A stretch of 64,000 nt of DNA, from NCBI RefSeq assembly GCF_017573505.1, contig NZ_JAGEOJ010000010.1:62001-126000 (forward strand). Reading direction: 5' to 3'. The position numbers and the translations under genes were made by a program. Under the pieces are notes generated by a model. That model had not been told where the DNA came from. It saw only the letters and a list, made by a program, of their open reading frames with translations, and searched no databases. Origin of the DNA: Actinomadura barringtoniae. GTDB taxonomy: Bacteria > Actinomycetota > Actinomycetes > Streptosporangiales > Streptosporangiaceae. Shown here in pieces: positions 56,904-64,000 of the stretch; the stretch's first letter is position 1; each line of letters begins with the position of its first letter.

Positions 56904-58082
56904 TTAACTGTGAAGACTACGGGCGGTAGAGTGCGCGACCGCCGTCAGGGCCTCCCGGAGCGTTGTGAGTTCGGCCTCGCTGAGTGACGCACGGGCGGTC
57001 AGACGCAGGCAGGCGCGGCCCTTGGGCACCGAGGGCGGGCGGAAACAGCCCACTCTGGCCCCGTGAGCTGCACAGATCTCCGCCGCCGCGAGAGCTGCGC
57101 GCGGTTCTCCCAAGAACACCGGTACCACGGCCGCGGCGGGTTTTGTGGTCTCAAGGCCGAGATCGGCCGCAATGGCCGAAATTCGGCCGGCACGGTCGCG
57201 GGCCTGGGCCGGTAGGCCGGGATCGGCCTCGATCACGTTCAGGGCGGCGAGGGCGGCGCCGGCGGCGGGCGGGTTCAGGCCGGTGTCGAAGATGAACGCC
57301 CGGCCCGTGTCGATCAGGGCGTCGATCACCTCGGGGTGACCCAGGACCGCACCGCCCTGGGAGGCCAGGGACTTGGACAGGGTCAGGGTGAGGACGACGT
57401 CGGGTTCGCCGGAGATCCCGGCTGCGTGCGCGGCGCCCTGGCCCCGTTCGCCGACGACGCCGAACGAGTGGGCCTCGTCGATCACCAGGAGGGCGCCGTG
57501 GGCGCGGGCCGTCCGGTGGAGCTCGGCGAGGGGCGCCAGGTCGCCGTCCACGGAGAAGACCGCGTCGGTGACGACCACGGCGTGCTCCTCGTCGCGTTCG
57601 GCCAGCGCCTGGGCGACCGCGGCGACGTCGTGGTGCGGGGTGATCACCACGCGGGCGCGGGAGAGGCGGCAGGCGTCCACGATCGAGGCGTGGTTGACCT
57701 GGTCGGACACCACGAGGCTGTTCTTGCCCGCCAGGGCCGTGACGGCGCCGAGGTTGGCCAGGAAGCCGGAGGAGAAGACCAGGCCGGCGGGCGACCCGGC
57801 GAAGGCGGCCAGGCGTTCGTCCAGCTCGGCGTGCAGGTGCGTCGTGCCGGTGACCAGGCGGGACCCGGTGGAGCCCGTTCCGTAGTCGCGGGCGGCAGCG
57901 GCGGCGGCCTCGGCGAGGCGCGGGTCGCGGGCCAGGCCCAGGTAGTCGTTGGAGGCCAGGTCGATCAGGCCGTCGTGATCGCCGGTACGGGGACGCAGCC
58001 GGCGGCGCAGCCCGGCGTCCTCGCGCACCCGCGCCGCGGCCCGGAGACGGAGCAGCGGATCGCGTCCTGGGGCGTCGGTCAT
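56904..58082 (-). CDS. bioF: 8-amino-7-oxononanoate synthase
   Basis: A 392-residue PLP enzyme (alpha-oxoamine synthase family) that condenses pimeloyl thioester with L-alanine in biotin synthesis. SNDYLGLARDPRLAEAA, GSTGSRLVTGTTHLHAELDERLA, VSDQVNHASIVDACRLS, DEAHSFGVVGERGQG and the PLP Lys in LTLSKSLASQGG are visible. The ATG at 58082 is preferred over an ATG 9 nt upstream. No bioA is present in the window. It diverges from the PdtaS-like kinase gene. Confidence 0.93.
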   Translation of the reverse strand: MTDAPGRDPLLRLRAAARVREDAGLRRRLRPRTGDHDGLIDLASNDYLGLARDPRLAEAAAAAARDYGTGSTGSRLVTGTTHLHAELDERLAAFAGSPAGLVFSSGFLANLGAVTALAGKNSLVVSDQVNHASIVDACRLSRARVVITPHHDVAAVAQALAERDEEHAVVVTDAVFSVDGDLAPLAELHRTARAHGALLVIDEAHSFGVVGERGQGAAHAAGISGEPDVVLTLTLSKSLASQGGAVLGHPEVIDALIDTGRAFIFDTGLNPPAAGAALAALNVIEADPGLPAQARDRAGRISAIAADLGLETTKPAAAVVPVFLGEPRAALAAAEICAAHGARVGCFRPPSVPKGRACLRLTARASLSEAELTTLREALTAVAHSTARSLHS

Positions 58083-58143
58083 GGGCTGCATCCTGCCAGG
58101 TCCTGCTGGTGGGACGGTGGTGGGGATGGGCGATGATAGGGGC

Positions 58144-59724
58144 GTGCCTACGTTGACCGATCTGGTGCGCGACCACACCGACCTCACCGAGACCGACCTG
58201 GAGTGGCTGCACGCCCTGGTGTCGGACTGGCAGCTGCTGGCCGACCTGTCGTTCGCCGACCTGCTGCTCTGGGTGCCGCTGCACGCGGAGGCCGAGCTGC
58301 CCGCCGAGGCCCGCCGCCCGAAGAACCCGGCCGCCTCCCCGGTGCCCGGCTGGGTCGCGGTCGCCCAGATGCGGCCGACGACGGGCCCGACCGCCTACCC
58401 CGAGGACCTGGTCGGCAAGATCGTACGGACCGGGCGGCGCGGGCTGATCGACGTCGCCTGGCGCGAACGGCGGATAGTGCGCGAGGGCGACCCCGAGTGG
58501 GGCAGCGGCATCCCGGTCCGCGAGGAGTCCATCCCGGTGCGGCGCGGCGCCAAGCTGCTCGGCGTGATCCAGCGCAGCACCAACCTCAGTTCGGCGCGTA
58601 CGCCCAGCCGGCTGGAGCTCACCTACCTGCAGAGCGCCAGCGACCTGGCCCAGATGATCTCCGAGGGTCGCTTCCCGGTCCCGGGCGAGGAGCCCAACCT
58701 GGTCCGTTCGCCGCGCGTCGGCGACGGCCTGATCCGCCTGGACCGTACGGGCCGGGCCACCTACGCCAGCCCGAACGCCCAGTCGGCGTACCGGCGCCTC
58801 GGCCTGGCCACCGACCTGGTGGGGGAGTCGCTCGGCGAGGTCACCGCCACCCTCTGCGACACCGGCGAGCCCCTCGAAGAGGCGCTGACCGCCGTGCTGA
58901 GCGGCCGCGCGCCCCGCGAGGTCGAGGTCGAGTCGAACGGCTCGATCATGCAGCTCCGTACGATCCCGCTGGTCGTCGGCGGCACCCGGATCGGGGCCAT
59001 CGTGCTGATCCGCGACGTCACCGAGCTGCGCTGGCGTGACCGCGAGCTGATGACCAAGGACGCGACCATCCGGGAGATCCACCACCGGGTGAAGAACAAC
59101 CTGCAGACGGTCGCCGCGCTGCTGCGCCTGCAGGCCCGCCGCCTGCGGATCCCCGAGGGCCGCGCCGCGCTGGACGAGGCCGTCCGCCGTGTCGGCTCGA
59201 TCGCCATCGTGCACGAGACCCTCTCGCTCACCCCCGACGAGCTGATCGACTTCGACGACATCGCGGACCGGGTGATCATGATGGCCGGCGAGGTCTCCAC
59301 CCCCGAGACCCGCGTCACTCCTAAGCGCACCGGCAACTTCGGCGTCCTGCCCGCCGAGGTCGCCACGCCGCTCGCCATGGTGATCACCGAGCTGCTGCAG
59401 AACGCCCTGGAACACGGCCTGCCCGCCCACCGCGACGGCACCCTGGAGGTCCGCGCCCGCCGCTACGACGAGGACAAGGAGGCCCGCCTGGTCACCGTCG
59501 TCGCCGACGACGGCGTGGGCCTGCCCGCCGACTTCGACGTGGAGAGCAGCAACAGCCTCGGCCTCCAGATCGTCCGCACCCTCATCGTCGGCGAACTGGG
59601 CGGCCGCCTCGACTTCCGCCCCCGAGAAGGCGGCGGCACCGAAGTAGTCGTGGACGTCCCACTGGACCAGAGCCACCGAGGCGCTGTGTCTACAAGGCCT
59701 TCGCGGCCTCAGCCCCTCGCCTAG
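58144..59724 (+). CDS. PdtaS-like cytosolic sensor histidine kinase
   Basis: A 526-residue soluble kinase. The N-terminal GAF-like domain (about 20-190) is typical of mycobacterial PdtaS, followed by a PAS domain (about 205-310) and HisKA_2 plus HATPase (IREIHHRVKNNLQTVAALLRLQ, then ADDGVGLPADF and GGGTEVVVDVPL). The phospho-acceptor is the first His of IHHRVKNN. Partner PdtaR-type antiterminators bind RNA. The last 16 codons and the stop codon run into the start of dispersed element copy B. Confidence 0.92.
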   Translation: MPTLTDLVRDHTDLTETDLEWLHALVSDWQLLADLSFADLLLWVPLHAEAELPAEARRPKNPAASPVPGWVAVAQMRPTTGPTAYPEDLVGKIVRTGRRGLIDVAWRERRIVREGDPEWGSGIPVREESIPVRRGAKLLGVIQRSTNLSSARTPSRLELTYLQSASDLAQMISEGRFPVPGEEPNLVRSPRVGDGLIRLDRTGRATYASPNAQSAYRRLGLATDLVGESLGEVTATLCDTGEPLEEALTAVLSGRAPREVEVESNGSIMQLRTIPLVVGGTRIGAIVLIRDVTELRWRDRELMTKDATIREIHHRVKNNLQTVAALLRLQARRLRIPEGRAALDEAVRRVGSIAIVHETLSLTPDELIDFDDIADRVIMMAGEVSTPETRVTPKRTGNFGVLPAEVATPLAMVITELLQNALEHGLPAHRDGTLEVRARRYDEDKEARLVTVVADDGVGLPADFDVESSNSLGLQIVRTLIVGELGGRLDFRPREGGGTEVVVDVPLDQSHRGAVSTRPSRPQPLA

Positions 59725-59835
59725 CGGCTCGGGGCTGAACCACAAAGGCGGCGAGCGCGACATCGCTTCGCGATCTGAGCGGGCGACTTCGCCTTCGGCT
59801 CGCCGCCCGCTCAGGTAGCGCGCTCGCGTACGGCC
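59709..59835 (+). repeat. Dispersed intergenic element, copy B
   Basis: Collinear with copy A at 40041: CCCCTCGCCTAGCGGCTCGG, GCGGGCGACTTCGCC and CCCGCTCAGGTAGCGCGC are shared. Its hairpin is ATCGC-TTC-GCGAT (59762-59774). Copy A has a different stem sequence but the same pairing and loop. It overlaps the end of the kinase gene and lies before the convergent whiB1. Confidence 0.85.
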
Positions 59836-59979
59836 GGGCGTGTAGAGCTGTGGGAACGCGCGAGCGCCCCTTGGCAATGGGCATGCCAGGGGCGCTCGGG
59901 TGTCGCTGTACGGCGCGGGTGCTCTCCGGCTTGGGAGGTTCGGAGGCGGCGCCGCTTACGGGTGTCGCGGTGAGAGGTT

Positions 59980-60252
59980 CTAGATGTTGGCGTTCGCGGC
60001 GGCCGCGGCGCGTGCGCGGGCGCGGGCGTTGCGGCGCTTCAGGGCTCGGCGCTCGTCCTCGCCCATGCCGCCCCATACGCCCGAGTCCTGGCCGGACTCG
60101 ATGGCCCAGCGGAGGCAGGCGTCGGTGACGTCGCACTTGCGGCATACCTGCTTGGCCTCTTCGATCTGCAGGATCGCGGGCCCGGTGTTGCCGATCGGGA
60201 AGAACAGCTCGGGGTCCACGTCACGGCAGGCTGCGCGGTGGCGCCAGTCCAT
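59980..60252 (-). CDS. whiB1: WhiB-family [4Fe-4S] regulator, WhiB1 type
   Basis: A 90-residue Wbl protein. Four cluster ligands are visible (RAACRDVDP, VCRKCDVTDACLRWAI), followed by the GVWGG turn and the ALKRRNARARAR basic tail. The order and the tail match WhiB1, which binds SigA and responds to NO. ATG at 60252 gives the canonical MDWRHRAAC start. A perfect CRP-type site lies 41 bp upstream. Confidence 0.94.
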   Translation of the reverse strand: MDWRHRAACRDVDPELFFPIGNTGPAILQIEEAKQVCRKCDVTDACLRWAIESGQDSGVWGGMGEDERRALKRRNARARARAAAAANANI

Positions 60253-60292
60253 GCGGTCCACTCCTTCGTCAGCGTGGAGATGCGGCTCCACT

Positions 60293-60308
60293 TGTGAACG
60301 GTTTCACA
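60293..60308. promoter_or_regulatory. CRP-type operator upstream of whiB1
   Basis: TGTGA, six bases, TCACA: a perfect symmetric match to the CRP/Cmr consensus, 41 bp before the whiB1 start. In M. tuberculosis whiB1 is a known CRP (Rv3676) target, so conserved cAMP-dependent control is likely. Confidence 0.8.
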
Positions 60309-60450
60309 TGTCGCGAACACCCGGAGCCGCGAGGGCTTGTGTCCAGGGGTGATTGTTCTGCGGCGCTGCGATCAGGAGGCTGACGGCATTGGGCCACCTG
60401 TCGTCCGGCGCACTTTGAGCGTGTCAAAGCGGCGCAGCCAGGCGCAAGAC

Positions 60451-60472
60451 CTTTGAGAAACGTTTCTCAAAG
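60451..60472. promoter_or_regulatory. 22-bp perfect palindrome
   Basis: CTTTGAGAAAC followed by its exact reverse complement, with GAAACGTTTC at the centre. It lies 73 bp beyond the lipid-kinase stop codon and about 200 bp upstream of whiB1. No loop separates the arms, so a protein-binding site is more likely than a hairpin. The core is shared with the palindromes at 40885 and 40938. Confidence 0.6.
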
Positions 60473-60544
60473 TATGGGTGTCGTATGTGTCACATCAGTG
60501 AGTCGGCGCTGTTGCTTGGTTGTTAACAGTGCCTGTGATCAGCG

Positions 60545-61486
60545 TCATATGACAATGCGTATCGCCTTGGGCACCGATCGGAAGGTGATGCTCTCCTGTT
60601 CCCCAAGGTAGTCGCCGTCCAGTTGAAAGGCGACGGGACGCTCCGCGCGGAGGGTGACTTCCGCCGCATCGTGCACGTTGAGCACATGCCTGCCCTGTAC
60701 GGGCCTGGAGCGCGCCAGCATCATCTGGCTCAGGCCACCCAGCATCGGCAGCACGTCCATCGACTGCATCCCGAACACGTCCAGGCCGCGCGAGAAGTTG
60801 GCGCGGGGACTCGGATTCACCGGAACGCGGCCCATATAAGTCCACGGCGCCGTATTGGAAACGAACGCGAGAAACAGTCCCGATTTCGCGGGCCGGCCGG
60901 GAAGCTCCATGGTGATGGCCGGGTGTTTGCGGTCGGCGCTGGAGAAGAAATGACGCAGGGCGGTCCGTACATAGAGTGACGGGTCGGCCTTGGCGCCGTT
61001 CACCCGCCGCCTTTCCACCTCGCGGACCACCTCGGCGTCGAACCCGACGCCGGCGTTGAAGGTGAAGTAGCGCTGGGCGCCCTCGGGCAGGGAGGCCGCG
61101 GCGAGCCCGACGCTGCGGTATCGCCCGGCGCGGATCGCCTCCAGGACCGCGCGGGCCGCGGCGACCGGGTCGTTCGGCAGGCCGAGCGCCCGCGCGAAGA
61201 CGTTGGCGCTGCCGGACGGCAGGACGACCAGGGCCGGCAGGTCGGGGGAGGGGCCGTTGGTGAGCAGCCCGTTGATCACCTCGTTGACCGTGCCGTCGCC
61301 GCCGAGGGCGATGACGACGTCATAGCCCTCCTCGGCCGCCTGCCAGGCGAGCTCGGTCGCGTGGCCGCGCCGCTGCGTCTCGGCGGTCTGAACGTCGAGG
61401 TCGCCCGTCAGCGCCCGGACCAGGATGTCGCGGGCGCGGCGGGAGGTGGAGGTCGCCTTCGGGTTGGCGATCAGCAGGGCGCGCAC
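60545..61486 (-). CDS. Diacylglycerol kinase/sphingosine-kinase-like lipid kinase
   Basis: A 313-residue DagK-type catalytic domain. LLIANPKATS, IALGGDGTVNEVINGLL (ATP site), VLPSGSANVFARALGLP and FNAGVGFDAEVV are the family blocks. It phosphorylates diacylglycerol or related lipids at the membrane. The GTG at 61486 starts exactly before the RALLIANPKA strand. It diverges from the small membrane protein gene. Confidence 0.92.
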   Translation of the reverse strand: MRALLIANPKATSTSRRARDILVRALTGDLDVQTAETQRRGHATELAWQAAEEGYDVVIALGGDGTVNEVINGLLTNGPSPDLPALVVLPSGSANVFARALGLPNDPVAAARAVLEAIRAGRYRSVGLAAASLPEGAQRYFTFNAGVGFDAEVVREVERRRVNGAKADPSLYVRTALRHFFSSADRKHPAITMELPGRPAKSGLFLAFVSNTAPWTYMGRVPVNPSPRANFSRGLDVFGMQSMDVLPMLGGLSQMMLARSRPVQGRHVLNVHDAAEVTLRAERPVAFQLDGDYLGEQESITFRSVPKAIRIVI

Positions 61487-61562
61487 GGCGTTCAGGGTAT
61501 AGGCCGAGAGTGACCTCGTAGGTGGCGCGGGTGAAGGAGCCCCGCCGGGTAGGGTTTGGACC

Positions 61563-62036
61563 GTGTCGAAGCGTCCTCCCATGACCGTGACCGTCGCCGC
61601 CGCCGTCGAGGCCGCGCAGGGCTTGGCCGCGGTCGGATTCGGGCTGTTCACCGCGTACGAGACCATCGCGGGGGAGGCGGTGGACGCCGCCAGCGCGATC
61701 GGGCTGACGGTGATCGCCCTGCTCGGCGGCGCCGGGATGCTGGGCTGCGCCTGGGGCCTGGTGCGGGCCGAGTCGTGGAGCCGCGCGCCGACGGCGCTGA
61801 CCCAGTTGTTCTCGCTCCCGGTGGCGTGGTCGCTCTGGCAGAGCGACCAGCACCTGATCGGTCTGCCGCTCGGCGTGGCCGCGGTCATCGCGCTCGTGGC
61901 GGTGGTCAGCCCGCCCAGCACGGCCTGGCTCGTCGCCGACGACGAGGATGACGATGACGGCGACGAAGAAGAGGTCGAGGGCGCAGGCGAGAACGACGAA
62001 GTGACCGGGGATGCGAAGCCCCGGTCGGACGCCTGA
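61563..62036 (+). CDS. Small membrane protein with acidic tail
   Basis: A 157-residue protein with four predicted transmembrane helices (VAAAVEAAQGLAAVGFGLF, AIGLTVIALLGGAGMLGCAWGLV, LTQLFSLPVAWSLW, LPLGVAAVIALVAVVS) and an Asp/Glu-rich C-terminus. I recognise it only as a conserved actinobacterial hypothetical type. GTG at 61563. It converges with sigF. Confidence 0.75.
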   Translation: MSKRPPMTVTVAAAVEAAQGLAAVGFGLFTAYETIAGEAVDAASAIGLTVIALLGGAGMLGCAWGLVRAESWSRAPTALTQLFSLPVAWSLWQSDQHLIGLPLGVAAVIALVAVVSPPSTAWLVADDEDDDDGDEEEVEGAGENDEVTGDAKPRSDA

Positions 62037-62048
62037 CCCTCCCGCCGG

Positions 62049-62867
62049 CTATTCGTCGGCGGTGAGGCCCTCGCGGAGCTGGGCGAGCGTGCGGGCCAGC
62101 AGCCGGGACACGTGCATCTGCGAGATGCCGAGCTCGGCGGCGATCTGCGACTGCGTCATGTTGCCGAAGAAGCGCAGCAGCAGGATCTTCTTCTCGCGCG
62201 CCGGAAGCTTCTCCAGGAGGGGCTTCAGGGACTCGCGGTACTCCACGCCCTCGAGCGACTCGTCGATCATGCCGAGCGAGTCGGCCACCGCGGGGGCGTC
62301 CTCGTCGCCGGAGTCGGGGGCGTCGAGCGACACGGTGGAGTAGGCGTTCGCCGACTCCAGGCCCTCGAGCACCTCCTCCTCGCTCATCTGCAGGTGCGCG
62401 GCGAGCTCGCTGACGGTGGGCGCGCGGCCCTCGCGCTGGGCGAGGTCGCTGATCGCCTTGGTCAGCGACAGCTTCAGCTCCTGGAGCCGGCGCGGTACGC
62501 GGACCGCCCAGCCCTTGTCGCGGAAGTGGCGCTTGATCTCACCGACGATGGTGGGCGTGGCGTAGGTGGAGAACTCCACGCCGCGGCCGAGGTCGAAGCG
62601 GTCGATCGACTTGATCAGACCGATCGTGGCGACCTGGATCAGGTCGTCCAGCCATTCGCCGCGGTTGCGGAACCGGCGGGCCAGGTACTCCACCAGCGGC
62701 AGGTGCAGCTCGACCAGCTGGTCGCGGATCCGCTGGCGCTCCGGGTCGCCCTCGGGCAGCTCGGCGAGGCGCTCGAACAGCGCACGCGCGCGGGCCCGGT
62801 CGGGAACCGCGCTGTCGGAGCGCTCGTTCCCGGCGTTCCCGCCTGCGAGTGTGGTCTTCTCCGTCAC
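62049..62867 (-). CDS. sigF: Stress-response sigma factor of the SigB/SigF group
   Basis: A 272-residue group 3 sigma factor. Region 2 holds LVEYLARRFRNRGEWLDDLIQVATIGLIKSIDRFDLGRGVEFSTYATPTIVGEIKRHFRD, region 3 LSLTKAISDLAQREGRAPTVSELAAHL and region 4 LLRFFGNMTQSQIAAELGISQMHVSRLLARTL. The GTG start overlaps the anti-sigma stop (GTGA). It is expected to control general stress or morphological genes. Confidence 0.92.
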   Translation of the reverse strand: MTEKTTLAGGNAGNERSDSAVPDRARARALFERLAELPEGDPERQRIRDQLVELHLPLVEYLARRFRNRGEWLDDLIQVATIGLIKSIDRFDLGRGVEFSTYATPTIVGEIKRHFRDKGWAVRVPRRLQELKLSLTKAISDLAQREGRAPTVSELAAHLQMSEEEVLEGLESANAYSTVSLDAPDSGDEDAPAVADSLGMIDESLEGVEYRESLKPLLEKLPAREKKILLLRFFGNMTQSQIAAELGISQMHVSRLLARTLAQLREGLTADE

Positions 62868-63295
62868 GGGGCCCCCGCCGCAGCGCCGCGGCGCTTCTGC
62901 AAGGTCACGGTCACCCGGTCGTCGGCACCGACCTGGGAGTCCACCTCGCCGGCGAGCGACGACAGGACGGTCCAGGCGAAGGTGTCGCGGCTCGGCAGCG
63001 CGCCGTCGACGGTGAGCACCGACACCGAGATGCGCATGGCATCACCGGTGAGCTCGAACTCGCAGGTCAGGTCGGTCCCGGGGACCGCCTGGGCGAGCAG
63101 CATGGCGCACGCCTCGTCGATCGCGATGCGCAAATCCTCGATCTCGTCCAGCGTGAAGTCCAGCCTGGCGGCCAGGCCCGCCGTCGCCGTCCGCAACACG
63201 GACAGGTAGGCGCTGGCGGCGGGCAACTTCACGGTCACCACGTCGCGCAGGGACAACTTCGTACTCGCCGGCATCGCAGCGGTTTCCTCGGTCAC
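62864..63295 (-). CDS. Anti-sigma factor/serine kinase, RsbW type
   Basis: A 143-residue GHKL-fold protein. FTLDEIEDLRIAIDEACAMLLAQA is the N-box region that binds ATP and Mg. Such proteins bind their cognate sigma factor and phosphorylate an anti-anti-sigma factor. The cognate sigma factor is the downstream gene. GTG at 63295 follows AGGGAG; an internal ATG at 63274 is the alternative. No RsbV-type antagonist is adjacent. Confidence 0.88.
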   Translation of the reverse strand: MTEETAAMPASTKLSLRDVVTVKLPAASAYLSVLRTATAGLAARLDFTLDEIEDLRIAIDEACAMLLAQAVPGTDLTCEFELTGDAMRISVSVLTVDGALPSRDTFAWTVLSSLAGEVDSQVGADDRVTVTLQKRRGAAAGAP

Positions 63296-63427
63296 AACAC
63301 TCCCTAATCGGGGATCGTCCCGCTGCTTTCGAAACTACCGCGTGGGAGGCCCGCTGCGAGACTCCGCCGCGCACGGGTTTCTGCGAACTATTGACTAGAT
63401 GACTTGGTCTCTAGATATCTTGCGCGC

Positions 63428-64000
63428 ATGGACCTCATGGAGAAGTACGAGACCGACGGCTATGCGATCTTCCGAGACGTGCTCGACCCCGCCCTCGTCG
63501 CCGAGGCGGACGGGCATGTCCGCTGGTTGCAGGAGCGCTATCCGGGACGTAGCGGCGAGGACCTGTCGACCGAGCTGGTCGCCAAGGACCCGTTCTGGGT
63601 ACGCCTGGTCTCCGACGACCGGCTGCTGGACATCGCCGAACGCTTCATCGGCCCGGACATCGCACTGTTCGCCTCGCACTACATCGCCAAGCCGCCGTAC
63701 ACCGGCAAGGCCGTGCTGTGGCACCAGGACGGCGCGTTCTGGCCCCTGGACCCGATGCAGGTGGTCACCCTCTGGGTCTCGGTCGACCACTCCACGCCGG
63801 AGAACGGCTGCCTGCGCGTCATCCCCGGCACCCACCGCGAGGAACTGCACGCCGTACGGGAGCACGAGGGCGAGGACGCGGTCTTCAACGTGGAGAGCGA
63901 CGTGACCGTGGACGAGTCGCGGGCCGTCGACATGGTGCTGCGCCCCGGCGACGTCGAGGTGCACCACCCCGGGATCATGCACGGCAGCAACGCCAACGCC
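63428..64000 (+). CDS. Phytanoyl-CoA dioxygenase (PhyH) family protein, 3' truncated by window end
   Basis: The first 191 codons of a non-haem Fe(II)/2-oxoglutarate dioxygenase. The iron ligands H-x-D are in VLWHQDGAFWPLDPMQ, and GCLRVIPGTHR is a family block. The distal His is probably that of PGIMHGSNAN just before the window ends. The substrate is unknown. No ribosome site is present; TTGACT and TAGATA boxes lie 37 and 16 bp upstream of ATG, which suggests a leaderless transcript. Confidence 0.88.
   Translation, partial: MDLMEKYETDGYAIFRDVLDPALVAEADGHVRWLQERYPGRSGEDLSTELVAKDPFWVRLVSDDRLLDIAERFIGPDIALFASHYIAKPPYTGKAVLWHQDGAFWPLDPMQVVTLWVSVDHSTPENGCLRVIPGTHREELHAVREHEGEDAVFNVESDVTVDESRAVDMVLRPGDVEVHHPGIMHGSNANA

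Noticed and set aside
52540..59835. Insertion-sequence remnants as origin of the dispersed element
   Set aside because: No transposase fragments, terminal inverted repeats or target-site duplications could be seen; non-autonomous mobility remains possible but unsupported.
1..64000. tRNA, rRNA or known riboswitches
   Set aside because: No cloverleaf-consistent GTTCRANYC/acceptor pairs, rRNA signatures or conserved riboswitch cores were noticed; a covariance-model scan was not possible.

Overview
The window is high-GC DNA from an actinomycete. Actinobacterial markers include a WhiB1-type regulator, a SigR/RsrA pair, the biotin synthase auxiliary protein BsaP, a PdtaS-type histidine kinase, a SigF/RsbW pair and a CydABDC operon. 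Frequent GTG/TTG starts and ATGA/GTGA gene overlaps fit the same source. Gene content suggests a Streptosporangiales/Thermomonosporaceae-like organism (Actinomadura relatives). That is an inference, because no rRNA gene is present.

Layout. (1) 1-1.8 kb: a HisN-type phosphatase and a coiled-coil protein. (2) 1.8-18.4 kb: a compact, apparently undescribed biosynthetic cluster. Fifteen genes run leftward from 16311 to 1808, mostly with overlapping stop/start codons: two BtrH-like cysteine acyltransferase-fold proteins, three stand-alone carrier proteins, two AMP-forming ligases, a fold-type III PLP decarboxylase, two acyl-CoA-dehydrogenase-fold flavoenzymes, a phosphopantetheinyl transferase, an EamA exporter, a ProA-like reductase, a NIPSNAP protein and an amidase-fold protein whose nucleophile Ser is Asp. 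A flavin reductase and a TrpB2-like PLP enzyme diverge from it. There is no condensation, ketosynthase or thioesterase domain. The genes fit a pathway that loads an amino acid on a carrier protein, oxidises and decarboxylates it there, and transfers it to an acceptor. (3) 18.6-28.6 kb: regulators, a DNA glycosylase, a secreted BBE-type oxidase, an MHYT sensor, a Ser/Thr kinase, rsgA and aroA. (4) 28.8-34.5 kb: cydA-cydB-cydD-cydC. (5) 34.7-42.5 kb: a CHRD/DUF3455 secreted protein and a SigL-like sigma/anti-sigma pair sharing a predicted promoter, then DoxX, SRAP, a DksA-like protein, a methyltransferase and sigR-rsrA. (6) 42.6-64 kb: an epimerase, tandem HD-GYP proteins, biotin carboxylase with bsaP, a TPP enzyme, a carotenoid oxygenase, bioD-bioB, bioF with a GntR regulator, PdtaS, WhiB1, a lipid kinase, RsbW-SigF and a truncated PhyH dioxygenase.

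Two sequence-level phenomena cut across the gene map. First, about 18 short tandem duplications (12-30 bp units) sit at gene starts, over stop codons or in protein linkers, both in the cluster and in housekeeping genes. Second, a dispersed element of about 125 bp occurs in three places, each between convergent genes, and carries a hairpin whose stem varies in a compensatory way.

No tRNA, rRNA, CRISPR array, insertion sequence, prophage or replication origin was recognised.
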